Shown: in pieces, positions 1 to 8,138 of the stretch
Layout of the letters: every line of letters begins with the position of its first letter
Numbering within the stretch: the first letter of the stretch is position 1
Assembly (NCBI RefSeq): GCF_014696435.1
Contig: NZ_JACJQG010000028.1
Span: 1-64,000, forward strand
DNA length: 64,000 nt
Origin: Calothrix anomala FACHB-343
GTDB taxonomy: Bacteria > Cyanobacteriota > Cyanobacteriia > Cyanobacteriales > Nostocaceae
Direction: 5' to 3'
Translations under genes and position numbers: made by a program
Notes under the pieces: generated by a model
What the model saw: the letters and a program-made list of their open reading frames with translations, nothing else
What the model was told of the DNA's origin: nothing
The model's database searches: none

Positions 1-84
1 TCCCAACAAATCGCCTTGAAGAAAGATAAACCTCTATGGTTACGCTTGGTTTTTAAACTAAACTGTTTAGTTTGCACTTGGTAA

Positions 85-327
85 CAGCTTCGCCAGCTCT
101 TCCCCAAAAACCCAAAAAAAGCGATCGCGAGCAATGGTAATAAATCTTCCTTCAACAGTAATGACGGTACTTACTGCGTTGATTGCGCGGATTTAGGCTG
201 CAATTGTGCTGAATTTGTGAGCATGAGTCCTGATTGTAGTGTCCTTGATTGTCATGCTTTAGATTGCAGTGCTTTAGATTGTAGTGGTGCTGATTGTAGC
301 TTCCTGGATTGTGGTAGCTGTGGCTAA
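85..327 (+). CDS. Cysteine-rich DCxxL-repeat tail (broken or start-less ORF)
   Basis: An open frame after a TAA at 82-84 runs to TAA at 325-327. Its last 50 codons are Cys-rich, with a five-residue period: DCSVL, DCHAL, DCSAL, DCSGA, DCSFL, then DCGSCG. No ATG lies at the beginning; in-frame starts are only GTG 217 and ATG 223. The same frame is also open upstream of the TAA to the window edge and carries more Cys (LNCLVC). It could therefore be the 3' end of a longer gene interrupted by a nonsense codon, or a short Cys-rich peptide of about 35 residues. I do not recognise the family. The DC spacing suggests metal or disulfide chemistry, but that is inference. Confidence 0.35.
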   Translation, partial: QLRQLFPKNPKKAIASNGNKSSFNSNDGTYCVDCADLGCNCAEFVSMSPDCSVLDCHALDCSALDCSGADCSFLDCGSCG

Positions 328-432
328 CTAAATAATTTTATTTTTCAGTAGTTCAAAAGTAATGGTCTTATGGTATATATGTAATACGGTAATCCTAGCA
401 ATTATTCGTAGATTATTGGCAGGGGAAGAGCA

Positions 433-1449
433 GTGGGCATATTAGTTGAAAATGTATCCAAGAATTTTGGAAGTTTCCAAGCTATCGATCGGGTAAATTT
501 AGAGGTAAAAACTGGTTCTCTTGTTGCCTTGCTTGGCCCATCAGGCTCTGGGAAATCCACCCTGCTAAGGTTAATTGCAGGCTTAGAGTTACCAGATAGT
601 GGCAAAATCTTTTTAACCGGTAAAGATGCCACCTATCAAAGCGTGCAGGATCGCAATATTGGGTTTGTTTTCCAGCACTACGCTCTATTTAAGCATAGGA
701 CTGTACGTCAGAATATTGCTTTTGGCTTAGAAATTCGCAAGGTTCCCGCCAAGAAAATTCAAGGGCGGGTAGAACAGTTACTAGAATTAGTACAATTGAC
801 CGGATTAGGCGATCGCTATCCTTCACAACTTTCTGGCGGACAAAGACAACGGGTAGCTTTAGCTAGGGCTTTGGCTGTAGAACCAGAAGTGTTATTACTG
901 GATGAACCCTTTGGGGCGCTGGATGCGAAAGTGCGGAAAGATTTACGCGCATGGTTACGCCGCCTCCATGATGAAGTTCATGTTACCACTGTTTTCGTTA
1001 CCCACGACCAAGAAGAGGCAATGGAAGTCTCCGACGAAATTGTGGTGATGAATAAAGGGCGCGTGGAACAAGTAGGAACTCCAGAGCAAATTTACGATCA
1101 TCCTGCTAGTTCCTTTGTGATGAGTTTTATCGGCCCGGTAAACGTGTTACCTAGTTCTTCGCGGATTTTCACAAGCAGCGAATTTGAAGTTCCCCATCCA
1201 GAAGTATTTTTACGCCCACAAGATGTGATTGTCGAGAAACATGCCAACGGTGCAACTACACCAGCAACCGTGAGCCGAGTAATACATTTAGGCTGGGAAA
1301 TTCAAGTAGAATTAAGCTTAGATGAAGGGCAAGTGGTGATGGCGCATTTAACACGCGATCGCTATAAAGAATTAGAATTAGAACCACAACAACGGGTTTA
1401 TGTCAAGCCCAAGGATGCTAAATCTTTCCCCTTGTCTTATTCGATTTAA
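433..1449 (+). CDS. cysA: Sulfate/thiosulfate-type ABC transporter ATP-binding protein
   Basis: 338-residue ABC ATPase, predicted cytoplasmic ATP-hydrolysing subunit of a sulfate/thiosulfate importer. Walker [10 protein letters not shown] is at residues 35-43, the Q-loop at Gln81, signature LSGGQ at about 133-137, Walker [12 protein letters not shown] follows and the H-loop is in [10 protein letters not shown]. The remaining C-terminal 100 residues match the TOBE-like regulatory tail of CysA/PotA ATPases. The start is GTG, supported by a GGGGAAG ribosome site about 6 nt upstream. The gene stands alone: no sbp, cysT or cysW permease gene lies in the window. CysA is favoured over other CUT1-like ATPases by overall similarity to cyanobacterial CysA; substrate is not proven by the sequence. 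Confidence 0.8.
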   Translation: MGILVENVSKNFGSFQAIDRVNLEVKTGSLVALLGPSGSGKSTLLRLIAGLELPDSGKIFLTGKDATYQSVQDRNIGFVFQHYALFKHRTVRQNIAFGLEIRKVPAKKIQGRVEQLLELVQLTGLGDRYPSQLSGGQRQRVALARALAVEPEVLLLDEPFGALDAKVRKDLRAWLRRLHDEVHVTTVFVTHDQEEAMEVSDEIVVMNKGRVEQVGTPEQIYDHPASSFVMSFIGPVNVLPSSSRIFTSSEFEVPHPEVFLRPQDVIVEKHANGATTPATVSRVIHLGWEIQVELSLDEGQVVMAHLTRDRYKELELEPQQRVYVKPKDAKSFPLSYSI

Positions 1450-1483
1450 AGAGACTTAGTTTTAATTCCCACATTTTTGTGCA

Positions 1484-1608
1484 TATTCCGCCAAGAACTG
1501 AAGTTCTTGGCTCATAGCTGAAGTCCACTCAAGTGGACTGAGGATGAAGTTTAGTCTACTTCAGTAGACTTGAGCTATGAGGCTGGGAATTCATTCCTAG
1601 CCGGAATA
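1484..1608. repeat. Multi-hairpin palindromic element, copy 1
   Basis: Within the 344-bp gap after cysA. Outer arms TATTCCG (1484-1490) and CGGAATA (1602-1608) enclose four hairpins: CCAAGAACT/AGTTCTTGG (1491-1510), AGTCCACT/AGTGGACT (1522-1539), AGTCTACT/AGTAGACT (1553-1570) and GGCTGGGAAT/ATTCCTAGCC (1581-1602). A closing stem pairs CTCATAGCT (1511-1519) with AGCTATGAG (1573-1581). A second copy at 44255-44372 has different stem bases but the same fold. It is probably a non-autonomous mobile repeat. The rest of the gap (1609-1793) shows nothing I recognise. Confidence 0.8.
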
Positions 1609-1793
1609 ACAACGAAGCGGGAGATTAAAAAGATATGGGTAATGATTAGGCTAATCCTGAGGGCATGATTTTTAACCTAAAAATGGCTGTAAATTCCAGA
1701 TAAATCGCCGCTACCCGTCAATTTTCAGAGACATTGAGAAAATTAAAGGTTAAAACAGATACAAGTATTGATTTTCTCAATGTTTAAAATTGT

Positions 1794-3971
1794 ATGGGAT
1801 TTAATATCATCGGTGCAGTAGTCAACTTTGTTATTCCTGCTGCTGAAAAAATTATTTCAGCATTTATTGACCATAAATTTAGTAAAGAAGATAAACGTAA
1901 TCTACCAGTAAAAGTTCAAGAAATTAGACAAGATCAGCGTATAAGACAGGCAGAAATAGACTATTATAACCGTCGAGAAGTTAGAGAAAAAGAATTACTA
2001 CAAATTCAAGAATTACGCCTCAAAGCAGATATACAAATTGCAGCCGCAAAAGCAGAACGAGAAGAAAGGGCGCTGCAATTAAAGCAAGAAGAATTAGAAG
2101 ACAAGCGCAAGTTAAGCGCCTTGTATTTAGATTTAGTTCGCGAGAAAACAGCTAAAGAAATTGAACTCCAACAAAAGGAAATTCAAGCGATTTTTGACCA
2201 ACAAAGGTGGCCTGGTGTTTTAAGTCGTGATGAAGCCCAGAGAATTTTTATTGATGAACAAAAGAAACCACGCTTATTAATGTTAGTTCCACCACCAGAT
2301 ATCAGCGAGGATTTCCCGATATCATTTCGCGACAGTTTGAATAAAGAAATTCGCAATCAATTAAAAATATTTTTAGAAAAGTATTATTCACTTCAGGGTG
2401 ATTTATGCCCAGTGGAATTTTACGGTAAATATTTTGAGCGTTCGGTATTCGATGCAGAAATTAAGCAGTTAGAAACAATTTTATCTGCTGTACCAACAGC
2501 AATAATTTACACGGATGTTACAGACCACGAAGTTTATTTTAATGTTCGGTTTTGGGGATTGCAAGAGCCAGTATCTTTATCTTTTGAACCTTGGAATTGG
2601 GAAGAAGTCAAAAAAGAACTTGAAGAAGCTGGTAATGATGAAAAACAAAGTCTTCGGGTAATTAGACAAACAATTGTCACTTTACATAAACTGTTAGCAG
2701 CCTTTTTAGCTGATTGGTATTATCTGAATATTAATCCAAATTATGAACCTCAGTTATTTAACATAGAGTCAGATATCCCTGACGAGTGGAAATCAACGCT
2801 TATTGAAAAACTGACTTCTATTAGGCAACAGTATAGAGAAATTTATGACAATGAGTTGAAAGCACTAGCAGATTTACCAAACCAAAAAACTCAAATATGC
2901 CAGAGAGAAGTTGATAAAGATGGGGAATTCCAGAAAATACATTATCCAAGAAGAAAAAGGTTGGATTCTTCCTCCTCTGCTTCCTCTACCTCCCCTGCCT
3001 ACACAGCGATGGGAGATTTTTTTAGTTGGAAGTTCCATAAGTTAGAATTACAAGCAGATTTGCAAAACAAAAAAAATCAGATATGGCGATGTATAAAAAC
3101 TCTTTCTGGGCATAGTCATTGGATTAATTCTGTTACCATAAGCCCTGATGGTAAAAAATTAGCTAGTGGCAGTGGAGATGGTACTATAAATTTGTGGAAT
3201 CTAAGTAATGGTCAGATTATCACTACTGTGAATGGGCATTCATATCCAGTTAGATCGGTTGCTTTTAGCCCTGATGGGCTGATTCTTGCGAGTGGTAGCA
3301 ATGATAATACAGTTAAACTCTGGTCTTCTATCACGGAAAATGCTTTTGTAAGTAAGATTTTAACAGGACATTCAGATAATGTGATTGCAGTCGCCTTTAG
3401 CCCTGATGGTACAATATTAGCTAGTGGTTGTGCAGATACAACAATTAAAATATGGGATCTAAAAAATAATCAGTTAATTTATACATTCTATGGACATAAA
3501 TACGCTGTTATGTCTGTTGTATTTTCTGTGAATGGAGAAACATTAATTAGCGGTAGTATTGACGACACTATTAAGATATGGGATTTGAAAACAAAAGCAG
3601 TCATTCATACGATTAAAGCAGACTCAAGTTCAGTTAGAAGTGTTGCTATTAATCCTGATGGTAAGATTATTGCCAGTGGTCACTTTAACGAGACTGTTAA
3701 AATTTGGGATCTTCAAACTGGGAACCTTATCCACACATTTACTGGGCATATAAATACTGTTAGCTCAGTTGCCTTTAGTCCTGATGGGAAAACTTTAGCT
3801 AGTGCCAGCGTTGATAGTAAAATTAAACTTTGGCATTTAGGCTCAAAAGAGTTGATAAATACTCTTTCATTACATGCATCAGATATAGGCTCAATCGCCT
3901 TTAGTCCGGATGGAAAAACGATTGTTAGTGGTAGCAAGGACAAAACAATTAAAATTTGGCGTTGTGAGTAA
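1794..3971 (+). CDS. Coiled-coil / WD40 repeat protein
   Basis: 725 residues. The N-terminus (about 2-25) is a hydrophobic or amphipathic helix that could touch a membrane. Residues about 30-130 are highly charged and rich in E, K and Q, as in a coiled coil. Residues about 140-400 form a globular part beginning with WPGVLSRDEAQRIFID, which I do not recognise. A low-complexity Ser linker near 395-405 leads to seven WD40 repeats at about 430-725 with repeated SPDG, LASGS and IKIWD motifs, enough to close one beta-propeller. The propeller is expected to be a protein-binding platform. There is no catalytic domain and no operon partner: palindromic repeats flank it on both sides. Confidence 0.8.
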   Translation: MGFNIIGAVVNFVIPAAEKIISAFIDHKFSKEDKRNLPVKVQEIRQDQRIRQAEIDYYNRREVREKELLQIQELRLKADIQIAAAKAEREERALQLKQEELEDKRKLSALYLDLVREKTAKEIELQQKEIQAIFDQQRWPGVLSRDEAQRIFIDEQKKPRLLMLVPPPDISEDFPISFRDSLNKEIRNQLKIFLEKYYSLQGDLCPVEFYGKYFERSVFDAEIKQLETILSAVPTAIIYTDVTDHEVYFNVRFWGLQEPVSLSFEPWNWEEVKKELEEAGNDEKQSLRVIRQTIVTLHKLLAAFLADWYYLNINPNYEPQLFNIESDIPDEWKSTLIEKLTSIRQQYREIYDNELKALADLPNQKTQICQREVDKDGEFQKIHYPRRKRLDSSSSASSTSPAYTAMGDFFSWKFHKLELQADLQNKKNQIWRCIKTLSGHSHWINSVTISPDGKKLASGSGDGTINLWNLSNGQIITTVNGHSYPVRSVAFSPDGLILASGSNDNTVKLWSSITENAFVSKILTGHSDNVIAVAFSPDGTILASGCADTTIKIWDLKNNQLIYTFYGHKYAVMSVVFSVNGETLISGSIDDTIKIWDLKTKAVIHTIKADSSSVRSVAINPDGKIIASGHFNETVKIWDLQTGNLIHTFTGHINTVSSVAFSPDGKTLASASVDSKIKLWHLGSKELINTLSLHASDIGSIAFSPDGKTIVSGSKDKTIKIWRCE

Positions 3972-3996
3972 TATTGAGAGGGGTATGACAGAGCTA

Positions 3997-4227
3997 TTTT
4001 TCATGTAGAGTTATTGAGAGTGCGATCGCTCTTTATTAAGACTCTCTCAAAAATTAAGGATAATTGTAGGTTGGGTTGAACGAAGTGAAACCCAACAAAC
4101 CCCTGGAAATGTTGGGTTTCGTTCCTCAACCCAACCTACGCAGCTTAAGGTTTTTGGCACTGACTGAACTGTATTTTAATGTAGAGTGATTGAAAGTGCG
4201 ATCGCTCTTTATTAAGACCCTCTTAAA
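3997..4227. repeat. Palindromic element flanked by 50-bp direct repeats
   Basis: A 74-bp palindromic element at 4066-4139 has arms starting GTAGGTTGGGTT and ending AACCCAACCTAC, with inner arms AACCCAACA/TGTTGGGTT. Around it a roughly 53-bp sequence occurs twice in direct orientation, at 3997-4050 and 4175-4227, sharing GTGCGATCGCTCTTTATTAA and flanks with a few substitutions. The second copy overlaps the 3' end of the following minus-strand Uma2 gene. Confidence 0.75.
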
Positions 4228-4796
4228 AGTGGTAACATTTCAGCGATCGCAATCTGTAAATCAGGAAACTGTAGAGGCGAAATAGTCTCATTTTCTGCCA
4301 AAATCACTTCACTTTGATAGCCATCTTCAGTTGGTTCTCGAAATACATGTAATTGACGCCCAATTACATCTAATACCCAATAATCTGCAATTCCTGCTTT
4401 TGAATAAGCTTTTCCTTTAGTTTCACAATCTAGTTTAAGACTGCTATCTGCTACTTCAATAATTAGATAAACTTCTGAAGGTGTAGGATGATGATCTGCA
4501 TAGTCTAGTGGGTCTATTTTAACTACAGCAATATCAGGTTCTGGTTCAGACCGTTCATTTAACTTTACTGGATCTTGAATCGATACCCAAGCCCGATTTG
4601 CTAATCTATTTTTTAATAAATAATCTGTCCTCCCCAGAGATGAACGATGGGCTGTCCCTTTTGCAATCATCCAAATAATCTTTCCTTCTAAAAGTTCTAC
4701 ACGTTCATCATCAGCGAAAATTCCAGCCTCAGCCATTCGGTGGTATTCATCCACAGTCCACAGGCGAAGCTGTAATGTTGTGTCTGTGTTTTGCAT
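4212..4796 (-). CDS. Uma2-family (DUF820) putative endonuclease
   Basis: 194 residues of the Uma2 family, a PD-(D/E)XK restriction-endonuclease fold strongly expanded in cyanobacteria. The family pattern is visible in order: VELLEGKIIWM near residue 35, EPEPDIAVV near 90 (the acidic PD motif), YLIIEVADSSL near 112 (E-x-V core), then KGKAYSKAGIADYWVLD. Function in vivo is unsettled for most members. The next upstream gene on the same strand is a second, divergent Uma2 gene 40 bp away, so the two may be cotranscribed. The stop lies inside one arm of the direct repeat that flanks the neighbouring palindromic element. Confidence 0.85.
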   Translation of the reverse strand: MQNTDTTLQLRLWTVDEYHRMAEAGIFADDERVELLEGKIIWMIAKGTAHRSSLGRTDYLLKNRLANRAWVSIQDPVKLNERSEPEPDIAVVKIDPLDYADHHPTPSEVYLIIEVADSSLKLDCETKGKAYSKAGIADYWVLDVIGRQLHVFREPTEDGYQSEVILAENETISPLQFPDLQIAIAEMLPLLRGS

Positions 4797-4836
4797 GGTT
4801 TGTTTAGCAAAGCTGAAGGTTAATTAATATCCTATT

Positions 4837-5421
4837 TTAATCCTGAGTTACTGCATCAAATAGTTGTGATACTTTGACATTCATTTGATTAAATTGTGGA
4901 GAGAGAATCACTTCATCACCTGAAAAGTTACCCACCTCAGTGTAAATATTTCCAGTTAATTCTAAAACCAAGACAGTTTTATTTTCAGGGTCAATGATCC
5001 AATATTCAGGAATTCCACAATCTTGATATTGTCCGCGCTTGGCAATAAAATCTCTATCTCGTTGTAATTCTCCTGGACTGACTACTTCAATTACTAGTAG
5101 TGGAGGTAGCATTGATAAGCGAATAGTATTACGTTTTGCTAATTGCTGAATATGTTCTTCCCGAATAATAGTCAAGTCAGGATAACGGTTTCTGGGTTCT
5201 CCTCTAACTTCCAGTTCTAAGCCATGTCCTCGAACTCGATCAATTCCTACAATCATTGCAAAAATTAAGAAAAGACGATTTGCAATCTGAACATTAGTTC
5301 CAGATTCTGGAGGCATCTCGATTAACTCTCCATTAAACAATTCATAGAGTTTTTCTGTGCCATCATCATAAGATAGGTATTCTTCAAAGGTTTGAAATTG
5401 ATGTTTAACTGGTAGCATCAT
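4837..5421 (-). CDS. Uma2-family (DUF820) putative endonuclease
   Basis: 194 residues, same family as its downstream neighbour but clearly diverged. Motifs in order: FEEYLSYDDGTEKLYELFNG near the N-terminus, RYPDLTIIRE near 84-93 (PD motif), PPLLVIEVVSP near 110 (E-x-V), RDFIAKRGQYQDCGIPEYWIID and a C-terminal strand region. The catalytic acidic residues and the downstream K/R-rich helix appear intact. Upstream lie a small heptamer repeat array and the HAD gene. I cannot infer a target or a partner methylase; none is present. Confidence 0.85.
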   Translation of the reverse strand: MMLPVKHQFQTFEEYLSYDDGTEKLYELFNGELIEMPPESGTNVQIANRLFLIFAMIVGIDRVRGHGLELEVRGEPRNRYPDLTIIREEHIQQLAKRNTIRLSMLPPLLVIEVVSPGELQRDRDFIAKRGQYQDCGIPEYWIIDPENKTVLVLELTGNIYTEVGNFSGDEVILSPQFNQMNVKVSQLFDAVTQD

Positions 5422-5490
5422 AGTTTCTCATGATGAGTTTTAATGTAAGTTTAGCGGATTTCTCTCAGCCGTCTCATGAATACTATTCCA

Positions 5491-5517
5491 AATGACTATT
5501 GACTATTGACTATTGAC
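5491..5517. repeat. Short tandem heptamer array
   Basis: About four copies of a TTGACTA-type heptamer between the minus-strand HAD gene and the Uma2 genes. It is the same repeat class seen at 12887, 13070, 17085, 33714 and 62530. Confidence 0.85.
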
Positions 5518-5550
5518 AATCCCCACCAGTTAGCATTTGCCTCGCCCTAC

Positions 5551-6294
5551 TTAAACCTCAATAATTTGAATTTCATCAAGCCGATTAATTACCACATCCG
5601 CACCTTGGACATGATCTAATTTATTAATCCAAGTAATCCCAATACTACCTGCGGCTTGAGCATTCTTTGCCATTTGCATATCACCGACAGAATCACCTAC
5701 CATTAATGTAGCGCTTGATTCTACTTCTAAGGCTTGGCAAGCTTGTAAAAATAGTATGGGATCTGGTTTACTCGGCCCTTCATCTACTCCCTTTTCTAGC
5801 TGGATATAATCGCTTAGTTGATGATGTGCGACAAAGTTTTGGACTTCTTGAGTTGTGGCTGCTGAGACAATACCGAGTTTTAATCCTGCTTCGGAAAGTA
5901 ACTTCAACACCTCCACGCTACCTGCAAATAGTGGCGAAGGAGTCTGACTGATGTATTTCTCGGCTTCATCCAAGGCTTGACGGGCAATTTTTAAAGATTC
6001 AAACCATCCCTTACCAGTTTCCGCAATATATGCGGCGGTGGCGATTTCTGTTTCGCGGCGACTGGCGACTGACATAATACCTGCTGGATCGAGGCTATTT
6101 CCATTGACACCAAAAGCCATGAGTAAGGGTTCGCCAATACCAGGGAATTGTGCATCTACTAACCTGGCTGTTCTTTGAGCGAGCGATCGCAAATACGCTT
6201 CTGAATCTTCTAGAGTACCGTTTTTATCAAACAAAATCGCCTGAATATTGGTAAATGTGATATTTCTACATTTAATAGTTACCAAAATCTTCAC
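5551..6294 (-). CDS. HAD-superfamily hydrolase with atypical DKNGT motif
   Basis: 247 residues with the haloacid dehalogenase fold. Motif I is FDKNGTLEDSE near residues 22-32, motif II is GIVSAAT near 140, motif III contains the Lys of EGPSKPDP, and motif IV is MVGDSVGDMQMAKNA. The nucleophile Asp is present, but the second Asp of the usual DxD, needed as general acid/base in phosphatases, is replaced by Asn. P-type ATPases also lack it (DKTGT). Similarity to phosphoglycolate phosphatase-type HAD proteins is evident; substrate is unknown. It lies downstream of rpsA and is separated from it by a terminator. Confidence 0.8.
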   Translation of the reverse strand: MKILVTIKCRNITFTNIQAILFDKNGTLEDSEAYLRSLAQRTARLVDAQFPGIGEPLLMAFGVNGNSLDPAGIMSVASRRETEIATAAYIAETGKGWFESLKIARQALDEAEKYISQTPSPLFAGSVEVLKLLSEAGLKLGIVSAATTQEVQNFVAHHQLSDYIQLEKGVDEGPSKPDPILFLQACQALEVESSATLMVGDSVGDMQMAKNAQAAGSIGITWINKLDHVQGADVVINRLDEIQIIEV

Positions 6295-6352
6295 CCCTGG
6301 ATATCAATAAAAAATTTCTAAAAATCACAATTTAGAATTGCTATAATCCCAT

Positions 6353-6380
6353 AAAAAAAGAGGGAAAATCCCCCTTTTTG
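6353..6380 (-). terminator. Rho-independent terminator of rpsA
   Basis: Read on the minus strand, a GC-containing stem (AAAAAGGGGG pairing with CCCTCTTTTT, loop ATTTT) is followed by an uninterrupted T-run. It starts about 43 nt after the rpsA stop, so it should end the S1 transcript before the HAD gene. Confidence 0.75.
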
Positions 6381-6422
6381 CAAAACTTTCATCTTTTTAA
6401 TTACAGACAATATAGAAGTGTA

Positions 6423-7439
6423 TTACTCTTCAATAGCTGCTGGAATTTCTTCTTCAATAGCTGCTGGGATATCTTCTTCTGTTGCTGAAGGAATTTCTTC
6501 TTCAACTACAGCATCAGCAGCAACAGCAGTGATACCTTGTTGTTTTGCTAGCAACTGTTCGCGATATTTAGCAGCCATTTCTTCTGCTTTATCGTAAACC
6601 AAATCGCGGTTCTTAATCATGTCACCTGGTTCTGGTTCCAGCTGCTTAGTTGATAAGGAGATCCGACCTCTTTCTGCATCTAAGTCAATGATCATCACTT
6701 TCACTTCATCATTAACATTAAATACACTGTGAGGTGTATCGATATGCTCGTGAGAAATTTCCGAGATGTGTAATAGACCGCTCACACCGCCGATATCAAT
6801 GAATGCACCGTAGGGCTTAATACCGCGCACTGTACCAATTACAACTTCACCAACTTCGAGGCGGTTCATCTTCCGCTCAACTAGCGCCCGACGGTGAGAC
6901 AGAACTAAGCGATTACGTTCTTCATCTACTTCTAGGAATTTTAATGGTAGTTCTTCACCTACCAATTCTTCTTTGGGTTTACGAGTGCTGATGTGGGAAC
7001 CGGGAATAAACCCGCGTAATCCCTCAATCCGCACTAATGCACCACCACGGTTAGTAGCAAATACACCAGAACGAACTGTAGCATCTTCAGCTTGTAGCTG
7101 ACGTACACGCTCCCAAGCCCGCATATATTCAATCCGACGAATCGAGAGAGTCAACTGACCATCTTCGTTTTCGTCGGTGAGAATGAAAAATTCCCTTGTT
7201 TCGTTAGACTGTAATACTTCTTCCGGGGCATCGACCCGGTTAATTGACATTTCTTGTATAGGTATATATGCTGCGGTTTTAGCACCTATGTCAATCAGAG
7301 CGCCGCGCGGCTCTATACTGAAAACGGTTCCTGGTACAATATCGCCAGGGCTAAAGTGGTAATCGTACTTATCAAGTAGAGCAGCGAAATCTTCGTGAGT
7401 AAATCCAATTTCTGTAGCGGTTAAATTCTGATTGACCAT
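6423..7439 (-). CDS. rpsA: 30S ribosomal protein S1
   Basis: 338 residues, the length of the short cyanobacterial/chloroplast-type S1 that carries three S1 RNA-binding domains (about 30-100, 115-185 and 198-270) rather than the six of E. coli. Signature stretches are GDIVPGTVFSIEPRGALIDI, GLRGFIPGSH and GTVRGIKPYGAFIDIGGVSG. The acidic tail contains repeats of EEEIPAAIEE, a low-complexity extension. S1 binds mRNA on the 30S subunit and helps initiation. Transcribed after psbT on the same strand but 460 bp away with a hairpin between, so probably independent. The terminator at 6353 follows it. Confidence 0.93.
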   Translation of the reverse strand: MVNQNLTATEIGFTHEDFAALLDKYDYHFSPGDIVPGTVFSIEPRGALIDIGAKTAAYIPIQEMSINRVDAPEEVLQSNETREFFILTDENEDGQLTLSIRRIEYMRAWERVRQLQAEDATVRSGVFATNRGGALVRIEGLRGFIPGSHISTRKPKEELVGEELPLKFLEVDEERNRLVLSHRRALVERKMNRLEVGEVVIGTVRGIKPYGAFIDIGGVSGLLHISEISHEHIDTPHSVFNVNDEVKVMIIDLDAERGRISLSTKQLEPEPGDMIKNRDLVYDKAEEMAAKYREQLLAKQQGITAVAADAVVEEEIPSATEEDIPAAIEEEIPAAIEE

Positions 7440-7900
7440 GCTAATTTGTTCCTGGTTCTAGTCTCCGTAATTTTTTGTCGCAAGTGGAATTATTAGACAA
7501 GCGCTTATCTTGCTAGTCTAAACCTATTTCATCCTAGCGTAGAAAAGCTAGTAACAACACATATTAACTTCCAGATAGAAGATTATATCATAATGCCTGA
7601 TGACAAGTCATTTATCGGAAGTTGGTGTTTATCGTCCAGGGTTTTTCACCCTAAGTATTCATAATTCGTTATCAAATTACTCATAATTAGAGTCTTTGAC
7701 CCAGCATCTAGCTTACACCAAAGTCTTCCCCAATTATTCAGGATTATCAGGAATTATCGCTAATTAAAGTAATGGCAGATAGTTTAATTTTTACTCGGCA
7801 AACTAATTCTCTAGGCTTTAAAGCTAAATATCTGCTGATACTACAAAGTTACCAGCAGATATTTAGCTTTCGATGGTATTAACAATCTGGGAATAGCGAA
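7440..7900. other. Gap rpsA-psbT with strong hairpin at 7820-7870
   Basis: 461 bp. The main structure is a perfect 18-bp inverted repeat (AAAGCTAAATATCTGCTG at 7820-7837, its complement at 7853-7870, 15-nt loop) lying 30 nt after the psbT stop in transcript direction. It should terminate or protect the psbB-psbT mRNA; there is no long T-run. The remainder is probably the rpsA promoter and leader, and I see no ORF or certain promoter box in it. Confidence 0.65.
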
Positions 7901-8005
7901 CTAGTCGTCTTTTTTCGCAATTCGGGGGGGTTCACGAAATGCGATCGCAAAGAAGAGAACTCCGATACACAGAGTGAAAATTAAGATGTACGCAACGCTT
8001 TCCAT
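7901..8005 (-). CDS. psbT: Photosystem II reaction centre protein T
   Basis: Short 34-residue ORF starting MESVAYILIF and ending PPRIAKKDD. This is the canonical single-span PsbT: hydrophobic residues 1-22 form the thylakoid membrane helix, followed by the conserved FREPPR segment and a charged stromal end. PsbT sits at the PSII dimer interface near D1/CP47. It lies 133 bp downstream of psbB on the same strand, the usual psbB-psbT order in cyanobacteria and plastids, so cotranscription is likely. A HIP1 site (GCGATCGC) falls inside the coding region. Confidence 0.95.
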   Translation of the reverse strand: MESVAYILIFTLCIGVLFFAIAFREPPRIAKKDD

Positions 8006-8138
8006 ATTACAAGTTCCTGCCTATCCAGCCAGTAATATTATTGTAGCAAGCTAGGGGATTGGGGACTGGGAACTAAGTATTAAGTACTGAGAAAACACTT
8101 TTCTAGCCCTGGTTCCCCTAGTCCCTAGTCCCTAATAA

